DNA from: Dinoroseobacter shibae DFL 12 = DSM 16493 | Lineage (GTDB): Bacteria; Pseudomonadota; Alphaproteobacteria; Rhodobacterales; Rhodobacteraceae | Length of the DNA: 64,000 nt | NCBI RefSeq assembly: GCF_000018145.1 | Contig: NC_009952.1 | Coordinates: 3,286,001-3,350,000 of the forward strand | Direction of reading: 5' to 3' | Shown here: positions 28,700-37,968 of the stretch, piece by piece | Layout: the number at the start of each line of letters is the position of its first letter | Numbering within the stretch: position 1 is the stretch's first letter | Translations under genes and position numbers: made by a program | The notes under the pieces: generated by a model | Told to the model about the DNA's origin: nothing | Database searches by the model: none | What the model saw: only the letters and a program-made list of their open reading frames with translations

Positions 28700-29131
28700 T
28701 CAGACGCTGGGCGTGCGCCCGCAAGCCTCGAATTCAGCGACAGCCGGGGCCGCGCCGTCCAGCGAGAAGCCGACGGAGGCGGCGCCGAGCAGCCCTGTCG
28801 CCGTGGTGTTTTCCGCAAGGCCGCGCAGCACGTTGCCGAAGCCCCGATCCGTGACCGTGAGCGCGCGGCCTGCCTGTGACAGCACATGGCGATCGGTGGA
28901 GATCGTCAGGCCCTGCCCGCCCTCGAACCGCAGGGCGAAGACCGGCCCGCTGGGCCAGGGCTCCGGCGCGGTGAGGGTGATGGTGTAGGTCGGCCCGGCC
29001 GGGTCGTAGGTCAGGCGCACCTCCGCCCCGGGTTCGGCATGCTCCAGCGTGCACAGGGGGCCATCGGTTCCGGCCTCCCACCCCAGGGCGGTGGTGGGAA
29101 GCAACAAGAGAAGGGGCAGGATCAGGCGCAT
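28700..29131 (-). CDS. Hypothetical exported protein
   Basis: 143 residues from ATG 29131, which begins a clear signal peptide MRLILPLLLLLPTTALGWEAG; longer frames to 29257 add an Arg/Pro-rich leader without a ribosome site. The mature part is beta-rich with two Cys (near the start and in EACGRTPSV at the end) that could form a disulfide. I do not recognise the family. It lies between the YbaY-META gene and the VanX-type gene. Confidence 0.7.
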   Translation of the reverse strand: MRLILPLLLLLPTTALGWEAGTDGPLCTLEHAEPGAEVRLTYDPAGPTYTITLTAPEPWPSGPVFALRFEGGQGLTISTDRHVLSQAGRALTVTDRGFGNVLRGLAENTTATGLLGAASVGFSLDGAAPAVAEFEACGRTPSV

Positions 29132-29172
29132 GGGTATGAGATAGGCGGGATGCCCCGCGCGGCGAGGGGCGG

Positions 29173-29985
29173 TCATGGGGGTGCGGGGCCGAACAGGGCC
29201 GCGCGCGCCCCGGTGATCCGCGCCCACATCTGGTCGCCATGGGAAAAGTGCCACCATTCGGTGGGGTTGTTGGCCAGCCCCTCCCCCGCCATCAGCCAGA
29301 AGAGCAGGCGGCGGTTATCGCGGGCCTCCAACGCCGAGAAGGACATCGCGTCGTCGGTCGCCTCGAACGCGTCGGTGTTGGACAGGGCGGTGACGTCGTC
29401 GAAGATCGAGCCCATGAAGAGATGCGCGCCGCTGGCGCTGTCCCGCAGGGTCAGGTCCACCGCGCCACCGGTCGCATGGGGCGGGGGCGAGGCCGGGTCG
29501 ATCCGCCCGCCAGGCGCGCCCTTCGCCCAGTAGCGGGTGACTTCGGCCTGCAGCGCCGCAGCGTCCAACTCGGGCCGCGCCCGGCGCAGGTAATCGGGCA
29601 TCCAGTGGTCGTGGAAATGGTTTTGCACGGCGATGGGGCGCCAGGCATCGAACACCCAAATCTCCAGCCCGTAGGCCGCAAGGCGGTCGTTCACCCGCGC
29701 GAGACGCTGGGCGACGGAGCGCCGGGCGCGCAGGGCCGGGATGCTGCCGGTGATGTCGGCATGGTAGGGCGGGTTATGGGTCGCGTGGTAGTGGTTGGCC
29801 CCGGCGACCCCGTACTCCGCCAGATCGACCATCGGGTCGGCATGGAGTGCATGGGCCTGGTCGATCGGATGGGCGCGGTAATCGCCCTTGCGCGCGGTGG
29901 CGATGGCGACCTCGGCGGCGAGGGGCCGCGCGCGCAGCGCGGCAAGCGGACCGTCGGAAAGGCGCAGGGGGCGGGCGGGGCTCAT
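29173..29985 (-). CDS. D-alanyl-D-alanine dipeptidase, VanX/DdpX type (M15D)
   Basis: 270 residues from ATG 29985; a start at 30021 would add 12 residues. VanX-type motifs are complete: FDAWRPIAVQ (transition-state Arg), PPHATGGAVDLTL (zinc His and Asp), and EWWHFSHGD (catalytic Glu and zinc His). It hydrolyses D-Ala-D-Ala. No signal peptide is evident, so it should work in the cytoplasm on recycled dipeptide. No vanA/vanH-type ligase is nearby, so glycopeptide resistance is not implied. Divergent from a D-amino acid aminotransferase. Confidence 0.88.
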   Translation of the reverse strand: MSPARPLRLSDGPLAALRARPLAAEVAIATARKGDYRAHPIDQAHALHADPMVDLAEYGVAGANHYHATHNPPYHADITGSIPALRARRSVAQRLARVNDRLAAYGLEIWVFDAWRPIAVQNHFHDHWMPDYLRRARPELDAAALQAEVTRYWAKGAPGGRIDPASPPPHATGGAVDLTLRDSASGAHLFMGSIFDDVTALSNTDAFEATDDAMSFSALEARDNRRLLFWLMAGEGLANNPTEWWHFSHGDQMWARITGARAALFGPAPP

Positions 29986-30089
29986 GGCGGCCAGACTGGG
30001 TGGAGATGCCGCCGATTGCAACTCCGCGCTTGACCCGCCGCGGCGCAGACCGCCATATCCGGGCCAACGCGCGAGACCGGAGGACCCCC

Positions 30090-30944
30090 ATGAGCCGCAT
30101 CGTCTATGTCAACGGAGACTACCTGCCCGAGGAAGACGCGAAGATCTCGGTCTTCGACCGCGGGTTCCTGTTCGCGGACGGGGTCTATGAAGTGACCAGC
30201 GTACTCGGCGGCAAGTTGATCGATTTCGAGGGGCACGCGAAGCGGCTGGAGCGGTCCCTGTCGGAGCTGGACATGCCCGCGCCGGTCACCATGGACGCGT
30301 TGCTGGAGATCCACCGGGAGCTGGTCGCGCGCAACGAGGTGCACGAGGGGCTTGTCTACCTTCAGGTGACGCGGGGCGCGGCGGATCGGGATTTCGCCTA
30401 TCCTGCCGAACCCAAACCATCGCTGGTGCTCTTCACCCAGACCAAGACGCTCGCCGATGCGCCGGTGGCGAAGACCGGGATCAAGGTCATCTCGATCGAG
30501 GATCAGCGCTGGGGCCGCCGGGACATCAAGACCGTGCAGCTGCTCTATCCGTCCATGGGCAAGATGATGGCCAAGGCCGCCGGGGTCGATGACGCCTGGA
30601 TGGTGGAGGACGGCGCCGTGACCGAGGGCACATCCAACAACGCCTATATCGTGACCAAGGCCGGCACCATCGTGACCCGACACCTGGGCAACGAGATCCT
30701 GCACGGGATCACCCGCGCCGCCGTGCTGCGGTTTGCCCGCGAGGCGCAGATGGCCGTGGAAGAGCGTTCCTTCACCATCGAGGAGGCCAAGGACGCGGCG
30801 GAGGCCTTCATCACTTCGGCTTCGACCTTCGTGATGCCTGTGGTGGAGCTGGACGGGGCGCAGATCGGGGACGGCACGCCCGGCCCGGTCGCCACGCGGC
30901 TGCGGGAAATCTATCTCGAAGAGAGCCTGAAGAAGGCGGTCTGA
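30090..30944 (+). CDS. D-amino acid aminotransferase (class IV PLP enzyme)
   Basis: 284 residues from ATG 30090, with CGGAGGA upstream. Fold-type IV signatures: VFDRGFLFADGVYEV, catalytic Lys in the DIKTVQLLYPSMGKMMAK region, and VTEGTSNNAYIV for cofactor binding. D-alanine aminotransferases interconvert D-Ala and D-Glu with their keto acids. With the divergent VanX-type gene, a route from D-Ala-D-Ala to pyruvate is plausible. A branched-chain aminotransferase is less likely given the length and start. Confidence 0.88.
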   Translation: MSRIVYVNGDYLPEEDAKISVFDRGFLFADGVYEVTSVLGGKLIDFEGHAKRLERSLSELDMPAPVTMDALLEIHRELVARNEVHEGLVYLQVTRGAADRDFAYPAEPKPSLVLFTQTKTLADAPVAKTGIKVISIEDQRWGRRDIKTVQLLYPSMGKMMAKAAGVDDAWMVEDGAVTEGTSNNAYIVTKAGTIVTRHLGNEILHGITRAAVLRFAREAQMAVEERSFTIEEAKDAAEAFITSASTFVMPVVELDGAQIGDGTPGPVATRLREIYLEESLKKAV

Positions 30945-30984
30945 CCCACGCTACGCCCCTGTCCAACGGGGGCGCGGTCGTGCC

Positions 30985-31893
30985 ATGACTGAGCCCATGG
31001 CGCGATTCACCATCGAACAGATCCGGACCTTCCTCGCGGTCGTGCGGCTGGGCAGCTTGCACCGGGCCGCGGCGGCGGCGGGTCTGACCCAGCCTGCGGT
31101 GACCGCGCGGATCAAGAACCTGGAACATGCCCTGTCCTGTGCCCTGTTCGAGCGGACCTCGGGGGGGCTGAAACTGACCAAGCGGGGCGAGTTGCTGGTC
31201 GCCCATGCGGAGAAGTTCGAACACCTGGTCGAACTGGTCCAACGCGATGTGGTGGACCCGGCGGGGCTGGAGGGGCGGCTGCGGATCGGTGCGTCGGAAA
31301 CCGTGGCGGCATGTTGGCTGCCGGAGCTGGTCTCCCGTCTGCACGGGGCCTATCCCAAGCTGGAGATCGAGCTGAAGGTGGACGTGTCCAGCGACCTGCG
31401 GGAGGCGTTGATCAATCGCGAGATCGATCTGGCGATCCTGTTGGGCCCGATTTCTGAATACTCGGTCGACAACATCCTGCTGCCCGGCTTCGATCTGGCC
31501 TGGTACACCGCCGCCTCCGGGCGCCGGGTGGCGGATGAGACCAGCTACCTGATGCGGCCCGTGCTGACCTATGCCCGCAACACCCGCCCCTACCGGGAGT
31601 TGAAGGCGCAGCTCTTCGAGCGGGTGGGGCCGGATGCGTCGCTGTTCCCGTCCTCGTCGCTCTCGGCCTGTTTTCGGCTGGTGGCGGCGGATATGGGGGT
31701 CGCGGCCCTGCCCCGGTCCCTGGGCGAGACTCATGTGCGGGCCGGGCGCATCCGGGAGTTCGATCCCGGCTGGGTGCCGAGCCCGTTGCAGTTCACCGCG
31801 TCCTTCGTCAGCGAACCCAAGAGCCACCTGACCGAGACCGCCGCGGCCTTGGCGTTGGAGGTGTCGACGGACTACGCCGAGCAACATGGGTAA
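30985..31893 (+). CDS. LysR-family transcriptional regulator
   Basis: 302 residues. Helix-turn-helix at about 10-65: FTIEQIRTFLAVVRLGSLHRAAAAAGLTQPAVTARIKNLE, given here only as its family pattern (TFLAV, RAAAAAGLTQPAVT). C-terminal inducer domain begins GRLRIGASETVAACWLPELV. It is followed by a 45-base AT-rich gap and then the DUF1445/TRAP genes on the same strand, which it probably controls. Confidence 0.9.
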   Translation: MTEPMARFTIEQIRTFLAVVRLGSLHRAAAAAGLTQPAVTARIKNLEHALSCALFERTSGGLKLTKRGELLVAHAEKFEHLVELVQRDVVDPAGLEGRLRIGASETVAACWLPELVSRLHGAYPKLEIELKVDVSSDLREALINREIDLAILLGPISEYSVDNILLPGFDLAWYTAASGRRVADETSYLMRPVLTYARNTRPYRELKAQLFERVGPDASLFPSSSLSACFRLVAADMGVAALPRSLGETHVRAGRIREFDPGWVPSPLQFTASFVSEPKSHLTETAAALALEVSTDYAEQHG

Positions 31894-31938
31894 TAAACCA
31901 AATTTATCGCCAAGGGTAAAATTATTCGATTTGATTTT
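31894..31938 (+). promoter_or_regulatory. AT-rich gap upstream of the DUF1445 gene
   Basis: The 45 bases between the LysR stop and the next ATG are strongly AT-rich in otherwise GC-rich DNA, with AAATTTAT, TAAAAT and TTGATTTTA tracts. It may hold the TRAP operon promoter. No Shine-Dalgarno precedes the ATG at 31939. Confidence 0.4.
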
Positions 31939-32841
31939 ATGCCCTGGCCCGCGCACTGTCGTCATGTCACGGGGGAGGTCGGCATTTACCAAACGCTCAA
32001 GCACAAGCCCCTCGCCGAGGTCCGGGCCGCGATCCGTGCGGGGCAGTACTGCTCCCACACGGCGGGGCTGGGCAAGGGGTTCCTGCAAGCCAACCTGGCA
32101 ATCATGCCGGAGGCCTATGCGCTGGACTTCATGCGGTATTGCCAGCGCAACCCGAAACCCTGCCCCCTGAGCGGTGTGTCGGACACCGGCAATCCGATGA
32201 TGACCACCATGGGCGGGCAGATCGACATCCGCACGGATGTGCCGGCCTACAACATCTATCGCGACGGACGGCTGGCAGGGTCTGTGACGGATATTCGCGA
32301 CCTCTGGCAAGACGACTTCGTGGCCTTCGCGTTGGGATGCTCGTTCACCTTCGAGCACGCGCTGCAACAGGCGGGCATCGCGCTGTGGCATATCGACAAT
32401 GACAAGACCGTGCCGATGTACCGCTCGGGCATCGACACGGTGCCCGCGGGCCCGTTCCGGGGCAAGATGGTGGTGTCCATGCGCGCGATCCCCGAGGACC
32501 GGGTCGCCGAGGCGGTGGAGATCTCGCGCCGCTTTCCGCTCGCCCATGGCGCACCGGTCCATTGGGGCGATCCCGCGGGGCTGGGCATAACCGATCTGGC
32601 CCGCCCAGACTGGGGCGATCCGGTGCCCGTGCCCGAGGGGCATGTGCCGGTCTTCTGGGCCTGCGGCGTGACCCCGCAAGTGGCGCTGGAGGCCGCCTCC
32701 ATGCCCATCTGCATCACCCACAAACCCGGTCACATGCTGATCAGCGACATCCCCGAGGATGCCGAGATTCCGATCCTGCGACCGCAAGACCAACATACAT
32801 CTCAGACCCAACAAGGAGAGACCCATGACACGCACGCTTAG
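31939..32841 (+). CDS. DUF1445/YcsI-family protein (putative hydro-lyase)
   Basis: 300 residues as read from ATG 31939, which lacks a ribosome site. GGGGGAGG at 31971-31978 lies 5 bases before an in-frame ATT at 31984, from where the conserved family start (LAEVRAAIRAGQ) soon follows, so a rare ATT start is possible. Family hallmarks: QANLAIMPEAYALDFMRYCQRNPKPCPL across the N-terminal third, DIRTDVPAYNIYRDG, FALGCSFTFEHAL, PAGPFRGKMVVSMR and CGVTPQVALEA. Named putative hydro-lyase; a link to D-glutamate metabolism has been made through the mammalian homologue. It overlaps the TRAP binding-protein gene by 17 bases. Confidence 0.82.
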   Translation: MPWPAHCRHVTGEVGIYQTLKHKPLAEVRAAIRAGQYCSHTAGLGKGFLQANLAIMPEAYALDFMRYCQRNPKPCPLSGVSDTGNPMMTTMGGQIDIRTDVPAYNIYRDGRLAGSVTDIRDLWQDDFVAFALGCSFTFEHALQQAGIALWHIDNDKTVPMYRSGIDTVPAGPFRGKMVVSMRAIPEDRVAEAVEISRRFPLAHGAPVHWGDPAGLGITDLARPDWGDPVPVPEGHVPVFWACGVTPQVALEAASMPICITHKPGHMLISDIPEDAEIPILRPQDQHTSQTQQGETHDTHA

Positions 32842-33859
32842 CCTTCTGGCCCTCACAACCGCGCTGGCCACGCCGGCCTTCGCCGAAGAACTGTCCGTGG
32901 TCGGCAGCTGGTCCGGCCTGCCGCTGCACAAGCAATACGAGGCGCCGTTCTGGGGCGAGACCCTGCCCGCGGCCTCGGGGGGCGAGATCACCGTGGCGTT
33001 GACCACGCACAACCAGATGAACCTCGGGGTGGGTGATGTTTTCCGCCTGCTTGGGGACGGAGTGTATGACGTGGCGATGACCGTGGCGGATTATGCCGTG
33101 GCCGATGCGCCCGAGCTCGAAGGGCTGGATGTGCCGCTGCTGGCGCTGACGGCGGACGAGGCGCGCGCCATGGTCGACGCGGCCCGCCCGATGGTCGACG
33201 ACATCTACGCCGCCCGGTTCAACAGCAAGGTTCTGGCCATCGCGCCCTACCCGCCGCAGGTGGTGTTCTGCAACGCCGAGGTGTCGGAGTTGGCGGACCT
33301 TGAGGGGCTGAAGGTGCGTGCCTCCGGCCGGATGACGGCGAAATTCCTCGAAGCGCTGGGAGCCGAGGGCGTGAATGTCAGTTTCTCGGAAGTGCCCGGC
33401 GCGCTGCAGAAGGGCGTGGTGGATTGTGCCGTGACCGGGGCTGGATCGGGCTATTCGGCGGGCTGGTGGGAAGTGTCCACACACCTGATGGCGATCCCGC
33501 TGGGTGGCTGGGACAGCGTGGTGACGGCCATGAACATGGACCGCTGGAACAGCCTGAGCGCCGAGAAGCAGGAGCTGATCATGTCCCAGGTGCAGGCGGA
33601 GTTCGAAGCCCCGGCCTGGGCCAGCGCGCAGGATGCCCTGGTCAATGACATCGCCTGCCTGACCGGCAACGGGGAGTGCCCCTCCGGCGAGGCGCGGGAC
33701 ATGACGCTGGTCGAAGTGTCGGATGCGGATTTCGAGAAGGCACGCGGCGTGCTGGTCGGTGAAGTTCTCCCCGACTGGGCGGAGCGTGCGGGCGGCGACT
33801 GGGCCGAGCGCTGGAATGCCAGTGTCGGCAGCGTCGTCGGTGTGAGCATCGGCGGCTGA
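32825..33859 (+). CDS. dctP: TRAP transporter substrate-binding protein DctP (system 1)
   Basis: 344 residues with signal peptide MTRTLSLLALTTALATPAFAEE. The ligand-binding Arg motif reads LEGLKVRASGRMTAKFLEALG, typical of DctP. AAGGAGAG precedes the ATG by 5 bases. It should bind an organic acid in the periplasm. Co-transcription with the DUF1445 gene and the LysR regulator suggests a hydroxy or amino acid derivative, but the ligand is unknown. Confidence 0.9.
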   Translation: MTRTLSLLALTTALATPAFAEELSVVGSWSGLPLHKQYEAPFWGETLPAASGGEITVALTTHNQMNLGVGDVFRLLGDGVYDVAMTVADYAVADAPELEGLDVPLLALTADEARAMVDAARPMVDDIYAARFNSKVLAIAPYPPQVVFCNAEVSELADLEGLKVRASGRMTAKFLEALGAEGVNVSFSEVPGALQKGVVDCAVTGAGSGYSAGWWEVSTHLMAIPLGGWDSVVTAMNMDRWNSLSAEKQELIMSQVQAEFEAPAWASAQDALVNDIACLTGNGECPSGEARDMTLVEVSDADFEKARGVLVGEVLPDWAERAGGDWAERWNASVGSVVGVSIGG

Positions 33860-33881
33860 GGCCCGCCCCCCGGGGGATCCC

Positions 33882-34430
33882 ATGGAAGAGAGCCTGCTGC
33901 ACATTCTGCGCCGCCTGAACCGCGGCATCGCGCTCGCCACGGGCGTGGTGCTGATGGGCTGCGCCGCGATCGTCCTGGCGGATATCGTGCTGCGGCAAAT
34001 GGGGTCCTCCTTCGGCGGGACGGACGAGATCTCGGGCTACGTGATGGCCATTGCCACCTCCTGGGGGATGGCCTTCACCCTGCTGGAGCTGGGCCATGTG
34101 CGCATCGACATCCTGCGCGGCCGCGCGGGCCAGCGCGCCCGCGCCTTTTTCGACCTGTTCTCGATGCTGGTTCTGACGGGCACGGTGACGCTGATCGCGT
34201 ACAAGTGCTGGCCCGTGGTCGCACGGTCACTGGCCAACGACTCACGGGCCAACACGCCGCTGGAAACCCCGCTGGCCTGGGTGCAGATCCCGTGGTTCGC
34301 GGGCTGGGTGTGGTTCGCGATTGTCGCCTGGCTGACCTTTGTCGCGGCGGCCATGCTGGTGATGAAGGGGCGTTTCGAGACCGCGGATGAAGCCATCGGC
34401 TGCTTCGGGGAAGAGGATCTGGCGAAATGA
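33882..34430 (+). CDS. dctQ: TRAP transporter small permease DctQ (system 1)
   Basis: 182 residues with four membrane segments (about 18-38, 50-70, 92-112 and 135-160). The pattern LADIVLRQMGSSFGGTDEISGY and SWGMAFTLLELGHVRID in pieces is diagnostic for DctQ. Its stop overlaps the dctM start as ATGA. Confidence 0.9.
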   Translation: MEESLLHILRRLNRGIALATGVVLMGCAAIVLADIVLRQMGSSFGGTDEISGYVMAIATSWGMAFTLLELGHVRIDILRGRAGQRARAFFDLFSMLVLTGTVTLIAYKCWPVVARSLANDSRANTPLETPLAWVQIPWFAGWVWFAIVAWLTFVAAAMLVMKGRFETADEAIGCFGEEDLAK

Positions 34431-35716
34431 TCTGGGCCATTTCCGCGGGGCTTCTGGGGCTGCTGGCGCTGTCGATCCCGGTGGGGATCGTGCTGTTCCT
34501 GCTGGGCTTCGGGGTGGATGCGTTCTTCAGCCCCTTTCCGCTGATCCGGGGGCTTGGCAACCTGGTCTGGTCGACCTCGAACAATGCCACTCTGATCGCG
34601 ATCCCGTTCTTCGTGCTTCTGGGCGAGATCCTTGTACGCTCTGGCATCGCGACGCGGACCTATTCCGCGCTGGACCGCTGGGTCAGCTGGCTGCCCGGCG
34701 GGCTGGTGCATGCCAACGTGGCCACGGCCACCATGTTCTCGGCCACCTCCGGCTCGTCGGTCGCCACGGCGGCCACGGTCGCCACGGTCGCCATGCCACA
34801 GGCGGAGAAGCTGGGGTATGACCCGCGGCTCTTTTCCGGGGCGATCGCGGCGGGCGGCACGCTGGGCATCATGATCCCGCCATCGATCAACCTGATCGTT
34901 TACGGGTTCCTGACCCAGACCTCGATCCCGCAGCTATTCCTTGCCGGGCTCGTGCCGGGCATCGCGCTGGCGCTGGGGTTCATGGCGATCACGGTGGTGA
35001 TCTGCCTGATCCGCCCCGAACTTGGCGGGCTGCGCCGGACCTTTCCCTTCCCCGAGATGCTGCGCGCGCTCTTGCAGCTGATCCCGATCATCCTGCTTTT
35101 CACGGTCATCATCGGCACGATCTACAAAGGGTGGGCCACCCCGACCGAGGCCGCCGCCGTGGGCGTGGCCGGCGCGGTGGTGATCGCGGCGCTCTTCGGC
35201 GGGGTGAGCGTAAAGATGTTCGCGGACAGTATCCTCGGCACCATCAAGATCACGTCCATGATCATGCTGGTGGTCATCGCCGCCTCGTTCCTGAACTTCA
35301 CGCTGGCCTCGGCGGGGCTGGGACGGGAGCTGCAATCCCTGCTGGACGGTCTGGGCCTCACGCCCACCGGACTGATCCTGGTGGTGGTGCTGATCTATAT
35401 CGTGCTGGGTTTCTTCATCGAGACGCTGTCGCTCATGGTGGTGACGATCCCGATCATCGTGCCGCTGGTGGTCGCACAGGGGTTCGATCCGATCTGGTTC
35501 GGCATCCTGATGATCGTGCTGATCGAGATGGCCCTGATTACGCCGCCGGTTGGTCTGAACCTCTATGTGGTGCAGGGGGCGCGCAAATCCGGGAAGATGA
35601 GCGAAGTGATGGTGGGCGCGATCCCTTACGTGATCGCCATGCTGATCATGGTCGGCCTGTTGATCCTGTTTCCGTCCATCGCCCTTTATCTTCCATCTGT
35701 GCTGAGCGGGAGCTGA
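34427..35716 (+). CDS. dctM: TRAP transporter large permease DctM (system 1)
   Basis: 429 residues, about 12 membrane segments. Landmarks: PFFVLLGEILVRSGIATR, FSATSGSSVATAATVA, GGTLGIMIPPSINLIVYG, and ITPPVGLNLYVVQG near the end. The conserved Gly/Ser loop binds Na+ in characterised homologues. It forms the transport subunit with DctQ. Confidence 0.93.
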   Translation: MIWAISAGLLGLLALSIPVGIVLFLLGFGVDAFFSPFPLIRGLGNLVWSTSNNATLIAIPFFVLLGEILVRSGIATRTYSALDRWVSWLPGGLVHANVATATMFSATSGSSVATAATVATVAMPQAEKLGYDPRLFSGAIAAGGTLGIMIPPSINLIVYGFLTQTSIPQLFLAGLVPGIALALGFMAITVVICLIRPELGGLRRTFPFPEMLRALLQLIPIILLFTVIIGTIYKGWATPTEAAAVGVAGAVVIAALFGGVSVKMFADSILGTIKITSMIMLVVIAASFLNFTLASAGLGRELQSLLDGLGLTPTGLILVVVLIYIVLGFFIETLSLMVVTIPIIVPLVVAQGFDPIWFGILMIVLIEMALITPPVGLNLYVVQGARKSGKMSEVMVGAIPYVIAMLIMVGLLILFPSIALYLPSVLSGS

Positions 35717-35719
35717 CCC

Positions 35720-36373
35720 ATGCGTTTCGACACCCCCACCGGGCCCCTGGAGGTCACCCTGAGCGCCGCCCACGTGGCGGGCTGGACCGGGCGCGACCGG
35801 GCGGCGGTGGACCACCATATCGCCGAGCTGGCCGAGATCGGGGTGCCGCCGCCCTCGGACGTGCCGCTTTACTACCGTGTGGCGCGCGACCTGCTGACCC
35901 AGGCGGAGGAGGTTCAGGTGCTGGGCCCCGATACCTCGGGCGAGGTGGAGCCACTGATCCTGCGCGTGGACGGGGCGCTGTGGCTGGGGCTGGCCTCCGA
36001 CCATACGGACCGGGCGTTAGAGGCGGTTTCGGTCGCCGCGTCGAAGCAGATCTGCGCCAAGCCGGTGGGCCGGGGCCTCTGGCCCCTGGCGGAGGTGGAG
36101 AGCCATCTCGACCAGCTACGCCTGACCTGCGACATCGAAGAGGGTGGCGATTGGGTGCGATACCAGGAGGGCACGCTCGCCAGCATCCGCCCCCTGCCCG
36201 AGCTGATCGCGGGCGCGGGGCTTGGCGAGGGGGCGGCGATGCTCTGCGGGACGCTGGCGGCCAAGGGCGGTGTGCGCCCGGCGGCACGGTACCGGATGTC
36301 TCTGATCGACCCGGTGCGGGACCGCGCGCTGTCGCTGGCCTACGCGGTCACGACCCTGCCGGTGGTGGCCTGA
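35720..36373 (+). CDS. DUF2848-family protein
   Basis: 217 residues, no signal peptide. The DUF2848 signature GLASDHTDRALEAVSVAASKQ and CAKPVGRGLWPLAEVESHLD is clear, and the small beta-rich fold resembles fumarylacetoacetate-hydrolase-like proteins. It starts 3 bases after dctM and precedes a second TRAP system, so it probably acts on a transported acid. No characterised function is known to me. Confidence 0.8.
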   Translation: MRFDTPTGPLEVTLSAAHVAGWTGRDRAAVDHHIAELAEIGVPPPSDVPLYYRVARDLLTQAEEVQVLGPDTSGEVEPLILRVDGALWLGLASDHTDRALEAVSVAASKQICAKPVGRGLWPLAEVESHLDQLRLTCDIEEGGDWVRYQEGTLASIRPLPELIAGAGLGEGAAMLCGTLAAKGGVRPAARYRMSLIDPVRDRALSLAYAVTTLPVVA

Positions 36374-36457
36374 CGCCTGCCGCGGGTCCGGCTTGTGGCG
36401 GCGGGAGTTCACCGTTACCGTTTTGCACAACGCATTGAAAACCAGCGGGGATCGGTC

Positions 36458-37468
36458 ATGACCTGGAAACTTCACACGCTTGCCATCGCTTCACTCGGAC
36501 TCAGCGCCTTGGTCACCCCGGCGCTCGCCGCGGATTGGAAGTTCAACAACGGGTTGCCCGAGGGTCGAAGCGAATCCCAGCAGCTCGACCAGTTCGCCGC
36601 GGATGTGGCCGAGCTGACCGAGGGCCGGGTCAATATCGACGTGTTCCATGGCGGGTCGCTCAACCTCAAGAACGAGGATGTGGTGCGCTGGCTGCCCCAG
36701 GGCGCGGTGGAGATGGGTCTTGTCTGGGCGAATTACCTGGGCCGTGACGCGCCCGCGCTGAACGCGGTGCTGGTGCAGGGGTCGGTCGGCAGCCCGGAGG
36801 AGTTGATCACCGTCCTGCCGGAAATCCAGGAGATCTATGCCGAGGAACTGGCGGAATGGGGCATCGTGCCGGCGGGCTACATGGCGTTGCCGCTCTTGCA
36901 GGCGTCGATCTTCTGCAAGGGCGAGCCGGTGCGCACCCTCGACGATCTGCGCACCAAGAAGCTGCGCGTCTGGAGCGGCGACCAGGTGGAGACCTTCACC
37001 AAGCTTGGCGTGGCGGCCCAGATCGTCGGGCAAACCGAGCTTTACGTGGCACTGCAGACCGGCGTGGTGGACTGCGCGGTGTACCCGGCGCTTTTTGCAC
37101 ACACGATCTCGCTGCATGAGGTGACGGATTATGCCTCCTACCTCTATCCGGTGGCGGGCGTGCCCTATGTGCTGGGTGTGAGCGCGGGTGCCTGGGAAGA
37201 CCTGAGCGACGCGGATCGCGCGGCGATCACCACCGCCGCGGACCGGGTGTGGGAGCGCACCAACGCCTATGAGGCCGCCGAGGAGAACGAGATGGCCGCG
37301 CGGGCCAAGCTGGAAGAACAGGGGCTTGAATTCCTGGAGCCGTTCTCGGACGAGGACCGGGCGGCCTTCCTCGAAGCGGCCTCCGCCACCTGGGCGGAAC
37401 TGGCCGAAGAGGCGGGCGGAAACGCCCCGGCCTACCGGCAGCGGATGCTCGACGCGCTCGGGCGCTGA
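36458..37468 (+). CDS. dctP: TRAP transporter substrate-binding protein DctP (system 2)
   Basis: 336 residues with signal peptide [25 protein letters not shown] in part. Binding motif [21 protein letters not shown] with the conserved Arg, then [18 protein letters not shown]. It differs strongly in sequence from the first DctP, so the two systems carry different ligands. The gap of 84 bases before it may hold a promoter; GCGGGG lies close to the ATG. Confidence 0.9.
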   Translation: MTWKLHTLAIASLGLSALVTPALAADWKFNNGLPEGRSESQQLDQFAADVAELTEGRVNIDVFHGGSLNLKNEDVVRWLPQGAVEMGLVWANYLGRDAPALNAVLVQGSVGSPEELITVLPEIQEIYAEELAEWGIVPAGYMALPLLQASIFCKGEPVRTLDDLRTKKLRVWSGDQVETFTKLGVAAQIVGQTELYVALQTGVVDCAVYPALFAHTISLHEVTDYASYLYPVAGVPYVLGVSAGAWEDLSDADRAAITTAADRVWERTNAYEAAEENEMAARAKLEEQGLEFLEPFSDEDRAAFLEAASATWAELAEEAGGNAPAYRQRMLDALGR

Positions 37469-37470
37469 GC

Positions 37471-37968
37471 ATGGCCGAGCCGCGCCTGGTGCGCCTGGCC
37501 CGGCACCTTGAGCGCGGGGTGACGCCGATCTGCCAGGCACTCGCCCTGCTGGGCGCCGTGGCGGGCAGCGCCATTGTCGGTCTGATCGGCGCCAGCGTGG
37601 CCATGCGCCATATCGCCAACGCGCCCTTCCGGTTCACCGAGGAGCTGGTGGGGCTGTTGATGACCGCGGCATTTTTCCTGGTGCTGCCGCTCGTGACATT
37701 GAAATCCGAGCATGTGCAGGTGCGCATCCTGCTCAACGCCCTGCCGGAGCGGATCGCGTGGGTCGTGACCGGGCTGGCCGCGCTGTTCGGCATCATTTTC
37801 TGTGCGTGGCTGTTCTGGCTCTCGATCCCCTGGTTCGAGTTCGCCTTCGCCCGCACCATCAAGACCGAGGTGGCGCGGCTGCTGCTCTGGCCGTGGATGG
37901 CGCTGTTGCCGGTGTCTATGATATTGACTGCGCTGGCCTTCGCGATCCGGGGGGCGGTCCGCGACTGA
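37471..37968 (+). CDS. dctQ: TRAP transporter small permease DctQ (system 2)
   Basis: 165 residues with four membrane segments and the DctQ tract FRFTEELVGLLMTAAFF, LPLVTLKSEHVQVRIL. Begins 2 bases after dctP and shares a base with the dctM start (TGATG). Confidence 0.9.
   Translation: MAEPRLVRLARHLERGVTPICQALALLGAVAGSAIVGLIGASVAMRHIANAPFRFTEELVGLLMTAAFFLVLPLVTLKSEHVQVRILLNALPERIAWVVTGLAALFGIIFCAWLFWLSIPWFEFAFARTIKTEVARLLLWPWMALLPVSMILTALAFAIRGAVRD

Noticed and set aside
29173-29985. Vancomycin resistance locus
   Set aside because: The VanX-type dipeptidase stands alone; no D-Ala-D-Lac ligase, VanH-type dehydrogenase or VanRS pair is in the window.
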